Part shown: one piece after another, positions 39,664 to 48,223 of the stretch
Numbering within the stretch: the stretch's first letter is position 1
How the letters are laid out: each line of letters opens with the position of its first letter
DNA from: an uncultured Verrucomicrobia subdivision 3 bacterium
GTDB taxonomy: Bacteria; Verrucomicrobiota; Verrucomicrobiia; Limisphaerales; UBA11358
DNA length: 64,000 nt
Assembly (NCBI GenBank): GCA_903917705.1
Contig: CAIXBQ010000085.1
Coordinates: forward strand, 1 to 64,000
Direction: 5' to 3'
Notes under the pieces: generated by a model
What the model was told of the DNA's origin: nothing
What the model saw: only the letters and a program-made list of their open reading frames with translations
Database searches by the model: none
Program-made: the position numbers and the translations under genes

Positions 39664-41742
39664 ATGAAAAAATTGTTCCTCGGTTTTTGTCTAGGCTACG
39701 TCATGGTCGCCAATTCCTTAATGGCGGCTACCGAGGCTGCTTCGAAACCCAACATCATCTTTATTCTCACGGATGACATGGGTTGGGGTGATCTAGGAAT
39801 CTTTTACCAGAACGGCCGCGATTTCGCCGTCAACCGCAATCAGCCCGCTTTTGCCACGCCCAATCTGGACACGTTGGCCAGGCAGGGGGTTCAATTGCGC
39901 CGCCATTATACTGCCGCGCCCGTTTGTGCCCCGGCCCGCTCCTCACTGCTTTGCGGCGTTACGCAGGGACATTCCGGCGTGCGCGATAACCAGTTTGACT
40001 GGCCCCTTGAAAACAACCACACCCTCGCCACCGTCCTCAAGCAGGCGGGATACGCCACGGCGATCATTGGAAAATACGGACTGGATGGCAACGCGCTCGG
40101 TGCGCGATCCGCCGGCCCGTTGTTGCGGGGTTTTGATTACTTCTTTGGCTATCTCGACCACATGGCCGGCCATTATCACTACCCTAAGGAGGACAACGAG
40201 CATGGCAGCAAGAAAAAGTTCGGGCTTTACGACGGGACCAACGACATCATCGAACAGCTCGATAAATGCTACACCGCCGACCTGTGGACGGCCCGTGCGA
40301 AAAAATACATCGTTGATCAGCGGGCGGCCAATCCGGCGCAACCGTTTTTTCTCTTCCTCGCCTTCGATACGCCTCATGCGAAACTGGAGGTGCCCGCATG
40401 TGCTTATCCGGCCGGTGGCGGCATCCGCGGCGGCGTCCAGTGGATCGGTAAACCTCACGCGATGATTAACACGGCTATCGGCACCGTGGATACCTGGATT
40501 CACCCGGATTACACCAACGCCACCTGGGACGCGGATAATAACCCGGCCACGGCTGAGGTGGCTTGGCCGCTTGCTGAAAAACGCCACGCGACCATGATGC
40601 GCCGCCTCGACGATTGCGTGGGCGACTTGATGCAAACCCTCAAAGATCTCGGGTGCGACTCGAACACCATCGTAATCTTCACCTCTGACAACGGTCCGCA
40701 CAACGAAAGCGCTGGCGGCACCTACACCCAGAACCCGACCTTCTTCAATTCGTTTGGCCCGATGGACGGCATTAAGCGCGATTCCTGGGAAGGCGGCATG
40801 CGCGAACCGGCACTGGCGCGATGGCCGGGGCATTTCCCCGCCGGCACCACGAACCTGACGGCTTCGCAGTTTCAAGACTGGATGCCGACCCTTGCTGAAT
40901 TCGCCGGCTTGCCTGCCCCCGCCCGCAGTGATGGCGTATCCCTCGTTCCCACCCTGACCGGAACCGGCACGCAACGGCAGGGCGCAATCTACGTGGAATA
41001 CAATTTTAAGGGAAAAACCCCGGGCTACACGGAGTTTGACCCGTCGCACCGCAATGCTATTCGTAATCAGGAGCAAGTTGTCTATGTGGATGGCTACAAG
41101 GGTATCCGCTACGATATCACCTCAAATACCAACGATTTTATCATCTGCGACAGCCTTCACGATGCCCGCGAAACCACCAACCTGGCGGGAACCAGCGCTT
41201 ATTTCATCAGCCTCCAGCAGCGCATGAAAAATGCCGTTTTGCATATGCGCCGGCCTGATTCCACCGCGCCCAGGCCTTACGACGGGGACTTGATACCCGG
41301 CGTGTCCACGAACACCGTCACCGGCCTCACATGGCAGGCGTTTGAAGGCGGTTTCCCGTGGGTGCCCGATTTCACGCTGCTCTCGAACGTCGCTACCGGC
41401 CAGAGCACCAATGGCATTGATCTCTCTGTCCGCACCCGCAATGACAATATTGGTGTGCTCTACACCGGTTACATCAACGTCCCCGCCGATGGCACCTACA
41501 CGTTTTACCTGAACACCGACGGCCGCGCCTTTTTGCGCATCCATCAGGCGAGCGTATTGGATGCCGACTTCGGTTACGTCGGCGGCAGTGAGGTCAGCGC
41601 CACCATCAATCTTCAGGCCGGCCGTCATCCCGTCCGGCTTGGCTATGTGCGTGGTGCCGGCGGCGTGCCGTCGCTTACTCTGCAGTGGGCCAGTCGTACA
41701 ATTGTCAGACAAGTCGTGCCCGCCAGCGCATTTGGCCGGTGA
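39664..41742 (+). CDS. Secreted sulfatase with PA14 domain
   Basis: Type I sulfatase (692 residues). Signal peptide about 1-21. The metal-binding D37-D38 is in IIFILTDDMGWGDLG, and the cysteine to be turned into formylglycine is C88 in PVCAPARSSLL (C-x-P-x-R). The second metal site is IVIFTSDNGPHNES. A PA14 carbohydrate-binding domain occupies about 545-690 (GVLYTGYINVPADGTYTFYL). It would remove sulfate esters from polysaccharides or mucins. No anaerobic sulfatase-maturating enzyme sits next to it. The stop overlaps the yraN start, an unusual coupling. ATG 39664 gives the signal peptide. Confidence 0.95.
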   Translation: MKKLFLGFCLGYVMVANSLMAATEAASKPNIIFILTDDMGWGDLGIFYQNGRDFAVNRNQPAFATPNLDTLARQGVQLRRHYTAAPVCAPARSSLLCGVTQGHSGVRDNQFDWPLENNHTLATVLKQAGYATAIIGKYGLDGNALGARSAGPLLRGFDYFFGYLDHMAGHYHYPKEDNEHGSKKKFGLYDGTNDIIEQLDKCYTADLWTARAKKYIVDQRAANPAQPFFLFLAFDTPHAKLEVPACAYPAGGGIRGGVQWIGKPHAMINTAIGTVDTWIHPDYTNATWDADNNPATAEVAWPLAEKRHATMMRRLDDCVGDLMQTLKDLGCDSNTIVIFTSDNGPHNESAGGTYTQNPTFFNSFGPMDGIKRDSWEGGMREPALARWPGHFPAGTTNLTASQFQDWMPTLAEFAGLPAPARSDGVSLVPTLTGTGTQRQGAIYVEYNFKGKTPGYTEFDPSHRNAIRNQEQVVYVDGYKGIRYDITSNTNDFIICDSLHDARETTNLAGTSAYFISLQQRMKNAVLHMRRPDSTAPRPYDGDLIPGVSTNTVTGLTWQAFEGGFPWVPDFTLLSNVATGQSTNGIDLSVRTRNDNIGVLYTGYINVPADGTYTFYLNTDGRAFLRIHQASVLDADFGYVGGSEVSATINLQAGRHPVRLGYVRGAGGVPSLTLQWASRTIVRQVVPASAFGR

Positions 41743-42167
41743 ATCTCTTTGCAAAACTTAAAACGTGTTTCGCCGGCCCGGCGAAGTCGGAACATTTGCG
41801 GCGGGGCGAATTGGGCGAGCTCGCGGCAAAAAGGTTTTTGCGGCGAACCGGTCTGAAATTTCTGGCGGCCAATTTCCGTTCCCGGCACGGCGAGATTGAT
41901 TTGATCTTCCATGACGGTGACTGCCTCGTCTTCATCGAGGTGAAAACCCGTTCGTCGGAAGACTGGACCCGTCCGGCGGCGGCGGTGGACGCAAGGAAAC
42001 GCCGGTTGCTGTCGCAGACCGCGCTGGATTATCTGCGGCTGCTGAAAAATCCGCCGGTGAAGTTCCGGTTCGATATCGTGGAGGTGTTGCTGGCGGACGG
42101 TGAGGTGCGCGAGATCCGCCACCTGCCGAATTCGTTCTCTTTGAGCAAGCCGTATCGTTATGCGTGA
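41739..42167 (+). CDS. yraN: YraN/UPF0102 family nuclease-like protein
   Basis: Cytosolic protein of 142 residues of the YraN (UPF0102) family, which has the fold of restriction-type nucleases. Key motif GEIDLIFHDGDCLVFIEVKTR lies at about 56-77, where D and E-x-K are the expected metal residues. A 20-residue N-terminal extension contains FAGPAKSEHLRRGELGE, the segment that also appears as a remnant at 27718. The GTG start overlaps the sulfatase stop by 4 bases (GTGA). Family role is uncertain; a DNA-processing or repair function is suspected. Confidence 0.9.
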   Translation: MNLFAKLKTCFAGPAKSEHLRRGELGELAAKRFLRRTGLKFLAANFRSRHGEIDLIFHDGDCLVFIEVKTRSSEDWTRPAAAVDARKRRLLSQTALDYLRLLKNPPVKFRFDIVEVLLADGEVREIRHLPNSFSLSKPYRYA

Positions 42168-42185
42168 AAATTATCGCCTGACAGC

Positions 42186-42214
42186 GTGACATTCCGGCGG
42201 CGGCCCGGTCTAAT
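42186..42214 (+). promoter_or_regulatory. Promoter of sigma factor operon
   Basis: GTGACA (42186-42191), 17-base spacer, TCTAAT (42209-42214). Transcription would begin near 42221, so GTG at 42220 cannot be the start and ATG 42232 or 42235 is used with almost no leader. It could instead be an ECF-type autoregulated promoter. Confidence 0.55.
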
Positions 42215-42231
42215 CAGCAGTGAAAGCCATC

Positions 42232-42795
42232 ATGATGAACGAGCCGGTTGCAGATCAAGGTGTTCAGGCCGGGATGCCCGCTGGATGGGTGTCTTCGGAA
42301 CTGGCCGCCCTTTACGACGAGCACAGCCGTGCGATCTTCTATCTTGCCCTGCGCTTTCTGGGTGACCCGCAAAAGGCCGAAGATGCCACGCATGATGTCT
42401 TTCTGAAGGCGTTCCGGCGGCTGGAACAATTTCGCGGGGATGCGTCGGTGCGCACCTGGCTTTATCGCATTGCCATCAACCGTTGCCAGAATATCTGCCA
42501 GTCCTGGCACAGCCGCCATATCTACGCCGATTCCGGGGATGCCGTCTTGGAAAATACGGCGGCCCGGACCGATTCGCCGCTGCGGGTGCTGGAAACCAAG
42601 GAACTCGGCCAGCGCATCCAGCATACGCTGGATGCCTTGTCCGAAGAATACCGGCTGCTGCTGTTGCTCGTCGCGGATGAGGAGTTGAGCTACGAGGAGA
42701 TCGCCGCGCTCGTCGGCCAGTCGGCCGATGCCGTGCGTGGCAAACTGCATCGCGCCCGCAAGGCCTTTGCCGCTCATTTTGAAAAAACTGTTTAA
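42232..42795 (+). CDS. ECF-family RNA polymerase sigma factor
   Basis: Sigma-70 family, extracytoplasmic function type (187 residues). Region 2 is LAALYDEHSRAIFYLALRFLGDPQKAEDATHDVFLKAFRRLEQF as a region, where DATHDVFLKAF is the core-binding and -10 recognition helix. Region 4 is RIQHTLDALSEEYRLLLLLVADEELSYEEIAALVGQSADAVRGKLHRARKAF as a region. It heads a 12-gene operon. No classical anti-sigma zinc protein follows; instead a 71-residue protein does. The promoter boxes place ATG 42232 as the start. Confidence 0.93.
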   Translation: MMNEPVADQGVQAGMPAGWVSSELAALYDEHSRAIFYLALRFLGDPQKAEDATHDVFLKAFRRLEQFRGDASVRTWLYRIAINRCQNICQSWHSRHIYADSGDAVLENTAARTDSPLRVLETKELGQRIQHTLDALSEEYRLLLLLVADEELSYEEIAALVGQSADAVRGKLHRARKAFAAHFEKTV

Positions 42796-42807
42796 GGAGA
42801 CTGAAGC

Positions 42808-43023
42808 ATGAAACAGCAAACCAAACTTGCCCAGAAGCAGGAATCGGTCGCAGAACAGCAGACGCAGTCGGCAAAGGAGTTTCCCAACTCGGACGAATTG
42901 CTGCGGTTCGATGCTGCGCAGACCGCCGTGCCCCCGGAAATCGCCCGGCGGCTGCAAAAATCGGCAGTGCGTCTTCCTCCTCCGCCTTCGCGGACATGGT
43001 GGAAAAACCTAATTGGTGGTTGA
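42808..43023 (+). CDS. Small hydrophilic protein after sigma factor
   Basis: Protein of 71 residues, rich in glutamine at the N-terminus (KQQTKLAQKQESVAEQQTQSA) and with SDELLRFDAAQTAVPPEIARRLQKS, ending in a Pro-rich turn and tryptophans (PPPPSRTWWKNLIGG). A strong AAGGAG lies 8 bases before the ATG. Position directly after a sigma factor suggests a partner or regulator of it, but no anti-sigma fold can be recognised and there is no membrane helix. Confidence 0.7.
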   Translation: MKQQTKLAQKQESVAEQQTQSAKEFPNSDELLRFDAAQTAVPPEIARRLQKSAVRLPPPPSRTWWKNLIGG

Positions 43024-43026
43024 AAG

Positions 43027-43683
43027 ATGAATATCTTCTGGCAACGGTTTCTGGCAGCGCTCACTCCCGGTGTGCGGGTTTTGTTGGGCCTGTTGATGTT
43101 GGTCTATCTGGTGGCAGTCACCGGAATAGTGTGCCATGCCTTTGATCTGTATGCCTGGCTGGCACTCAGTGGATCAAAGTTTTGGAGCGGACAAATTTGG
43201 CGGCTAGTGACCTATGCGCTGTTGCCGTTCGGAATAATGGATTTTGTCATGAATGGCGTCGCGCTGGTCGTGCTGGGTGGCATGCTCGAACGCCACTGGT
43301 CGCGTGGTGATTTTTTGCTTTATTGCGTGGTGGCGGCGGCGGGTGCCGGTATTGCAAAAGTGATTCTTCAATCTGCCAGTCCGACGCCCTTGGTGGGTGC
43401 CGCACCGATGATGTTTGGCCTGCTGATTGGCTGGGGCTTTCTCTGCGGTCGTGAAAATATTACCATCGCCATCTTTGGTGAGACAACCGTGTGGAAGCTG
43501 ATTCTGGTTGCCGCTGCCGTCAGCCTCCTGATCATGCTTTTCACCGGCGGAATGGCTGCGGCAATCATCATGGCTGGTGGCGGGGGGGCAGGATTTTTTT
43601 ACCTCTGGCTTAAACACAAATGGCTGATGAGCCGCACCGGCAGCGTGATTCACTCGGAGCGCATTAACCGGCTTGAGCTATGA
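43027..43683 (+). CDS. Rhomboid-fold pseudoprotease
   Basis: Polytopic protein of 218 residues with about six membrane helices in the rhomboid layout. QIWRLVTYALLPFGIMDFVMNGVALVVLGGMLERHW matches the L1-TM2 region of rhomboids and keeps the asparagine, but the TM2 histidine is missing. The serine motif GxSG is LVGAAPMMFGLL, so the catalytic serine is alanine, and the histidine of the last helix is absent in IIMAGGGGAGFFYLWL. It should therefore bind or chaperone membrane proteins rather than cut them. It overlaps the radical SAM gene start (ATGA). Confidence 0.75.
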   Translation: MNIFWQRFLAALTPGVRVLLGLLMLVYLVAVTGIVCHAFDLYAWLALSGSKFWSGQIWRLVTYALLPFGIMDFVMNGVALVVLGGMLERHWSRGDFLLYCVVAAAGAGIAKVILQSASPTPLVGAAPMMFGLLIGWGFLCGRENITIAIFGETTVWKLILVAAAVSLLIMLFTGGMAAAIIMAGGGGAGFFYLWLKHKWLMSRTGSVIHSERINRLEL

Positions 43684-44549
43684 TATGTGCTGCGCCAGAA
43701 AAGATTCTCCGCGCGGCGCAAATGCGTCCGGCGCTCGCAGGCGAACGCGCCCATCGCGCACGGGCAATGCTGGCGGATTGCCGGCTGTGCGCCCACGACT
43801 GCGGCGTCAACCGGCTTGCCGGCGAAACGGGGTTGTGCCACGCCGGCGCCGGGACGCGGTTTTTTTCCGCGCAGGCGGAAGTCTCGGATGAGTTGGAATT
43901 GATTCCGACGTTCGCCGTGGCGTTTAGCGGTTGTGACCTGCGTTGTGATTTTTGCATCACCGGTGCGGAAAGCTGGAATTCGCGCGCCGGTCTCGGCTTC
44001 GATGCCGCTGCGATGGCCGCGCGGGCGAAGGTCGCCCTGGAAAACGGTGCGCGTACCATCATGGTGCTGGGCGGCGAGCCGACCATTCACCTGCCCGCCG
44101 CGTTGGAATTTGTTTCGCTGGTGCCGGCGACGGCCAGATTGATCTGGAAAACCAATGCCCATGGCACGGCGCCGGCTCGGGCGCTGCTTGACGGGATGTT
44201 CGATGTCTGGCTGGCGGATTTCAAATTTGGCAACGATGATTGTGCGCAGCGGTTGGCAAAAGTCCCCAATTACGTCTGCGTGGTTCGGGAAAATCTGCTT
44301 TGGGCCAGGGAACATAGCGAATTGATCGTCCGCCATCTGCTCATGCCCGGCCACGTCGAGTGTTGCTGGCGGCCGGTGGCGGAATGGTTGTCGGAATATT
44401 TGCCTGGTGTTAAGTTGAATTTGCGCGCCGGTTTCTGGCCGGCTTGGCAGGCGCGGCGGCATGGGGAATTACAGAAATCCCTGTCGGTCAAGGAAGTTGA
44501 TGCTGCTTTTGGGCTGGCGCATGAACTGGGTTTGGATTTAATTCCATGA
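43680..44549 (+). CDS. Radical SAM protein, PflX/COG1313-like
   Basis: Iron-sulfur enzyme (289 residues) related to pyruvate formate-lyase activating enzymes. The radical SAM cluster motif is C85-x3-C89-x2-C92 in FSGCDLRCDFCITG. A second cysteine set precedes it (C34, C37, C41, C53 in CRLCAHDCGVNR and GLCHAG), as in the COG1313 group. VLGGEPTIH is the SAM-binding GGE-like motif. The substrate of this group is unknown. Start overlaps the pseudo-rhomboid and the end overlaps a 68-residue protein gene, so the three are translated together. Confidence 0.88.
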   Translation: MICAAPEKILRAAQMRPALAGERAHRARAMLADCRLCAHDCGVNRLAGETGLCHAGAGTRFFSAQAEVSDELELIPTFAVAFSGCDLRCDFCITGAESWNSRAGLGFDAAAMAARAKVALENGARTIMVLGGEPTIHLPAALEFVSLVPATARLIWKTNAHGTAPARALLDGMFDVWLADFKFGNDDCAQRLAKVPNYVCVVRENLLWAREHSELIVRHLLMPGHVECCWRPVAEWLSEYLPGVKLNLRAGFWPAWQARRHGELQKSLSVKEVDAAFGLAHELGLDLIP

Positions 44550-44752
44550 AACCGCAGATGATAAAAGGGCTCGTAAACCCCTCCGCTGGAAAGTCGGTGA
44601 GCGAGATTTTGATATTAGCCGACGGTAAAATCTTGGCGCATAATCTTTCCCCGGCGATGGCTGGTGTGCTGGCGGCATTGGATCCGGCAGACGCGGCCAT
44701 GAGCCGGCGGGCGAAGCGGAAAAAAACTTTACATAATGAACTTCCAGACTGA
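44546..44752 (+). CDS. 68-residue protein coupled to radical SAM gene
   Basis: Small basic protein: IKGLVNPSAGKSVSEILILADGKILAHNLSPAMAGVLAALDP as its core, then a basic tail [15 protein letters not shown]. It has no membrane segment or signal. Start overlaps the radical SAM stop by 4 bases and its end overlaps the Ycf46 gene by 17 bases. The close coupling suggests function with one of them; being a substrate of the radical SAM enzyme is a possibility only. Confidence 0.7.
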   Translation: MKPQMIKGLVNPSAGKSVSEILILADGKILAHNLSPAMAGVLAALDPADAAMSRRAKRKKTLHNELPD

Positions 44753-46289
44753 AATTGAGACGCTCATCCGGGCGCGTTATCCCATCCTTTACGTTATTTC
44801 TAGTGAGGAAATGCGAGTGCAAAACGTGATCGTGGAGATCGCCAAAAAACGTCAGAAAAAAGTGTTTGAGTGGAGCTATAGCACCGGCATCGTGCCCGCC
44901 GGGACTTCTATCCAGTCGCACAAAAACCGCAATGCTGCCACCAAGGATCCGTTGATGGCGCTGGACCAGGTGATTGAGCAGGTCGAGCCGGCGATTTATG
45001 TGTTCAAGGATTTCCATCCGTTTCTGACCAAGAACAATTTTGCCATCGTTCGCAAGCTCAAGGAAATCGCGCTGCACCTGAAAAATAGTTTCAAGACGAT
45101 TGTGCTCATATCGCCGATGATGGAAATTCCTCCCGAGTTGGAGAAGGAAATCACCGTGCTGAACTATCCGCTCCCGTCGCGCGAGGATTTGAGCGAACTG
45201 CTGGATAAGATTATTGCGGATGTCGCGCAGTTCAAGCAGGTGAAAATCGAGCTCGACGATGCCGGGCGCGAACGCCTGTTGTCCGCCGCGCTCGGTTTGA
45301 CGTTGGGTGAGGCGGAAAATGTCTTTGCCAAGATCATCGTCAAGGATGAGCGCTTGAGTGGCGAAGATGTGAACGAGGTCTTTGCCGAGAAGCAGCAGAT
45401 CATCCGCAAAAGCGGCTTGCTGGAATATTACACCACGGAAGACAGTTTTTCGAACATCGGCGGCCTGGCCGTTTTGAAGGACTGGCTGGACAAGCGTGCG
45501 GCGGCGTTTACGAAGGAAGCCCGGGCGTTTGGCTTGCCCGCCCCGAAGGGGATTTTGATGCTCGGCGTGCAGGGCTGCGGGAAAAGTTTGTGCGCGAAGG
45601 CTGTTTCCAATCAATGGCAGTTACCGCTGCTGCGTTTCGACATGGGCCGGATGTTCGGCAGTCTGGTCGGTTCGTCGGAAGAAAATGTGCGCCGTGCCAT
45701 CGCCGTGGCGGAATCAGTTGCCCCGGCGATTCTCTGGGTGGATGAAATTGACAAGGCCTTTGCTGGTTCACAGGGTTCCGGCGCGACGGACGGTGGCACC
45801 ACGGCGCGTGTTTTCGGCACTTTTTTGACATGGCTATCGGAAAAAACTGCGCCGGTGTTTGTGGTGGCGACGGCCAATGATATATCCCAACTGCCGCCGG
45901 AACTGCTGCGCAAAGGTCGTCTTGACGAAATCTTTTTTGTGGATTTGCCAAGCCAGGACGAGCGTCGGGATATTTTCCGCATTCACATCAACCGGCGCGG
46001 CCGGGATGCGGAACAATTCGATATGGCTGCCTTGGCGGAGGCGAGCAAGGATTGCAGCGGCGCGGAAATTGAGGAGGCCATTAATAGTGCGCTTTACGAC
46101 GCGTTTTACTCAAGCCAGGAAATCACCACCGAATCCGTGCTGGCGACGTTGGCGCAGACCGTGCCGCTTGCCAAGACCATGGACGAGCAGATCAACCGCC
46201 TGCGCAACTGGGCGGAGGGGCGCGCGCGGAATGCCAGCGTGCCGCGGGACACGCATAAAGCCAGCACCGTGCGCCGGATGGAATTGTGA
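44736..46289 (+). CDS. Ycf46-type AAA+ ATPase
   Basis: AAA+ ATPase (517 residues) of the Ycf46 kind known from plastid and cyanobacterial genomes. The N-terminal 230 residues form the degenerate first domain ([38 protein letters not shown] as a region). The second domain is active: Walker A GVQGCGKS at 277-284, Walker B ILWVDEID with D336-E337, sensor VVATAND and arginine-finger region [13 protein letters not shown]. Proteins of this family remodel protein partners. Downstream lie DUF1257 and DUF2997 genes, the usual partners. Confidence 0.92.
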   Translation: MNFQTEIETLIRARYPILYVISSEEMRVQNVIVEIAKKRQKKVFEWSYSTGIVPAGTSIQSHKNRNAATKDPLMALDQVIEQVEPAIYVFKDFHPFLTKNNFAIVRKLKEIALHLKNSFKTIVLISPMMEIPPELEKEITVLNYPLPSREDLSELLDKIIADVAQFKQVKIELDDAGRERLLSAALGLTLGEAENVFAKIIVKDERLSGEDVNEVFAEKQQIIRKSGLLEYYTTEDSFSNIGGLAVLKDWLDKRAAAFTKEARAFGLPAPKGILMLGVQGCGKSLCAKAVSNQWQLPLLRFDMGRMFGSLVGSSEENVRRAIAVAESVAPAILWVDEIDKAFAGSQGSGATDGGTTARVFGTFLTWLSEKTAPVFVVATANDISQLPPELLRKGRLDEIFFVDLPSQDERRDIFRIHINRRGRDAEQFDMAALAEASKDCSGAEIEEAINSALYDAFYSSQEITTESVLATLAQTVPLAKTMDEQINRLRNWAEGRARNASVPRDTHKASTVRRMEL

Positions 46290-46301
46290 CCGGGTTAATC
46301 T

Positions 46302-46607
46302 ATGGACAACAGGTTCGACTATTTCAAAAACCGTCGGTTTGTGCCGATTTTCTTCATCACGCTGGTGGCGATTTTTGCCGGACCGTTGGTCATTGGCATT
46401 ATTCTCCAGGTAGCCGACAGTCGCGATTTGCTCAAGTATTGGCCGTTCGTTCTGATGGTAATTGGCTTGTGGCTGCTGGTGCTGATCGGGCGCAGTCTGC
46501 GGGAGATGCGGGTGCGGCGGTTGAATTGCTATAAAACTTCGCCATTATCGCGTGACGAAATGGCGAAAGCCCGGTCTAAACTTATATCCAGAACGGTTTT
46601 TAAATAA
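46302..46607 (+). CDS. Small two-helix membrane protein
   Basis: Protein of 101 residues with two membrane helices (about 13-35, FVPIFFITLVAIFAGPLVIGIIL, and 46-63, YWPFVLMVIGLWLLVLIG) and a basic cytosolic tail (RRLNCYKTSPLSRDEMAKARSK). No family recognised. It sits 12 bases after the ycf46-like gene and 3 before DUF1257, so it is part of the operon and may tether the ATPase system to the membrane; that is inference. Confidence 0.75.
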   Translation: MDNRFDYFKNRRFVPIFFITLVAIFAGPLVIGIILQVADSRDLLKYWPFVLMVIGLWLLVLIGRSLREMRVRRLNCYKTSPLSRDEMAKARSKLISRTVFK

Positions 46608-46610
46608 AAT

Positions 46611-47084
46611 ATGAGTGCGGTTTGCATTTTAACTCCGGTCGTCATCATGGCATGGCCGGCCTTCAGCGCGGCGGTGGTTGCGGCGGCCAGCTCGCTCGGT
46701 TATCAGGTCGCCGCCGAAGTGAACAGCCAGCGTCCTGGCGAGGCCGTTCGCAAGCAAACCGGCGGCGTTCAGTTGGAGATTGAGCGCAGCGAGGTGGTGA
46801 CAAATCAGCTTGGTCGGGACCAGCGGATTGCCGTGTCGCGTGAAGGCGTGACGGTGACTTTTTCTCGAGATGCCCGCGGCAAGGCTTCCCTGTGTGTGAT
46901 CGGCAACGGCCGGAGCGATGAGGCGTTGCGGGCGCTGGGCGAGGAATTGAGCCAGGCGGTCGTGCAGCAATATGTTTATCAAAAACTGATGGACGAAATG
47001 CGATCGCGCGGCTTTAACGTGGTCGAGGAAGAAGTGAGCCAGGATCGCTCCATTCGTCTGAAAGTCCGGCATTGGGAGAATTGA
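46611..47084 (+). CDS. DUF1257 (Ycf35-like) protein
   Basis: Cytosolic protein of 157 residues. The C-terminal half VVQQYVYQKLMDEMRSRGFNVVEEEVSQDRSIRLKVRHW (as a region) is the well-conserved end of DUF1257/Ycf35 proteins, and AAVVAAASSLGYQV is the N-terminal helix. The family accompanies Ycf46 in many genomes but its activity is unknown. Three bases separate it from the DUF2997 gene. The first 12 residues are unusually hydrophobic for the family; the start could be slightly further in. Confidence 0.82.
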   Translation: MSAVCILTPVVIMAWPAFSAAVVAAASSLGYQVAAEVNSQRPGEAVRKQTGGVQLEIERSEVVTNQLGRDQRIAVSREGVTVTFSRDARGKASLCVIGNGRSDEALRALGEELSQAVVQQYVYQKLMDEMRSRGFNVVEEEVSQDRSIRLKVRHWEN

Positions 47085-47086
47085 TT

Positions 47087-47287
47087 ATGCCCCAACGAGA
47101 ATTTGAAATAACCATCGGCAGGACCGGTGAGGTCGAGTTGCATGTCAAAGGCTTCAAGGGCAAGGGTTGTCTCGCCGCCGTGAAAATTTTTGAGGAAATT
47201 GTCGGCGAGATGAAGTCGCAGCAGCAGACCAGTGAGTTCTATGAGCCGGAAGAACAGGTGCAGTATCGCATTGACCAGCGGCATTGA
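47087..47287 (+). CDS. DUF2997 protein
   Basis: Protein of 66 residues: FEITIGRTGEVELHVKGFKGKGCLAAVKIFEEIVGEM covers the whole DUF2997 motif (ITI-x-x-x-G-x-V-x-x-x-V-x-G-x-x-G-x-x-C). The conserved cysteine C30 or so is present. In other bacteria this family is encoded with DUF1257 and Ycf46, as here. It is probably a small partner subunit. The start ATG follows the DUF1257 stop by 2 bases. Confidence 0.85.
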   Translation: MPQREFEITIGRTGEVELHVKGFKGKGCLAAVKIFEEIVGEMKSQQQTSEFYEPEEQVQYRIDQRH

Positions 47288-47320
47288 TGAAATGGCTGGA
47301 TAAAATCATAAACCGGAAGC

Positions 47321-48223
47321 ATGGCCCAATCTTTCATTCCTGAAGAAGATTCAGCGTATTATCCGCCGCGCGCGCGCTGGTATTCGGTGTTTTTTTATTT
47401 CGGCAATAATTTGCGCAGGCGACTGGCGCTTGACCGGTTGGCGCTGCCCCGCGAAATGAAAATCGGCGAACTGGTCGCCGGTTTTTTTGTGCCCGGATTG
47501 GCTGTCTGGTTCCGCGGGCCGAGGCTCTGGGGTCGGGCTGCCCTGACTGCCAGCGCGGTGCTGTTTTTGATTTTCATCGTCTGGCTGGGCTATCCGGCCG
47601 CCAACTTGGCGTTCGGTCTGCTGGTTTCACTTCATTGCACGGGGTTTGTCTATTATTGCAATCCGCTCATGGCCACCGAACCATTCCGGTCGCGGCTGGC
47701 GTTTACACTCTTATTATTGCTGGCGATTGGCTTGTTGTTGTATGTGCCGGCCCGCAGCTTCATTCAGGGCCATTGTCTGACGCCGTTGCAAATGAACGGG
47801 CAGGTGGTTGTCGTGCAGCGGATTTTTCAAGCTCGTCACCTTCAGCGCGGGGACTGGATCGCTTATGCATTGCATGACGAGGAACAGGGCGAGGCGCACA
47901 ACGGCGGTGCCGTGTGGGTTCGTGCTGGTATGGGCTTGGGGCCGGTGCTGGCGGTGGCGGGGGACCAGGTGGTTATTTCCTCAAATACGTTTTCGGTGAA
48001 TGGTATATCACACCCGAGCTTGCCGCACATGCCGGGGGCGGGTTCCTTGACCGTGCCGGAAAATCATTGGTTCATCTGGCCAAACCTTGATATAAGCGGA
48101 CACGGAAATGTGAGTGAAGCCAGCATCAGCAGCACCATGTTGGACATGGCCAGCGTGAATGCGACGCAGTTTTTTGGGAAGCCGCTGCACCGCTGGTTCT
48201 GGCGGAAACAAATTTTACCATGA
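47321..48223 (+). CDS. Degenerate signal peptidase I (S26)-like protein
   Basis: Membrane protein (300 residues) with about four N-terminal helices (RAALTASAVLFLIFIVWLGYP and others) and a C-terminal domain of S26 type. The SM-x-P box reads GHCLTPLQMNGQVVVVQRI: the serine nucleophile is cysteine and the methionine is leucine. Box RGDWIAY is kept. The KRVxGxPGD box is GPVLAVAGDQVVI, so the catalytic lysine is lost, and the last box is WFIWPNLDISGHG. It is likely inactive or mechanistically changed. Stop overlaps the TPR gene start. Confidence 0.78.
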   Translation: MAQSFIPEEDSAYYPPRARWYSVFFYFGNNLRRRLALDRLALPREMKIGELVAGFFVPGLAVWFRGPRLWGRAALTASAVLFLIFIVWLGYPAANLAFGLLVSLHCTGFVYYCNPLMATEPFRSRLAFTLLLLLAIGLLLYVPARSFIQGHCLTPLQMNGQVVVVQRIFQARHLQRGDWIAYALHDEEQGEAHNGGAVWVRAGMGLGPVLAVAGDQVVISSNTFSVNGISHPSLPHMPGAGSLTVPENHWFIWPNLDISGHGNVSEASISSTMLDMASVNATQFFGKPLHRWFWRKQILP

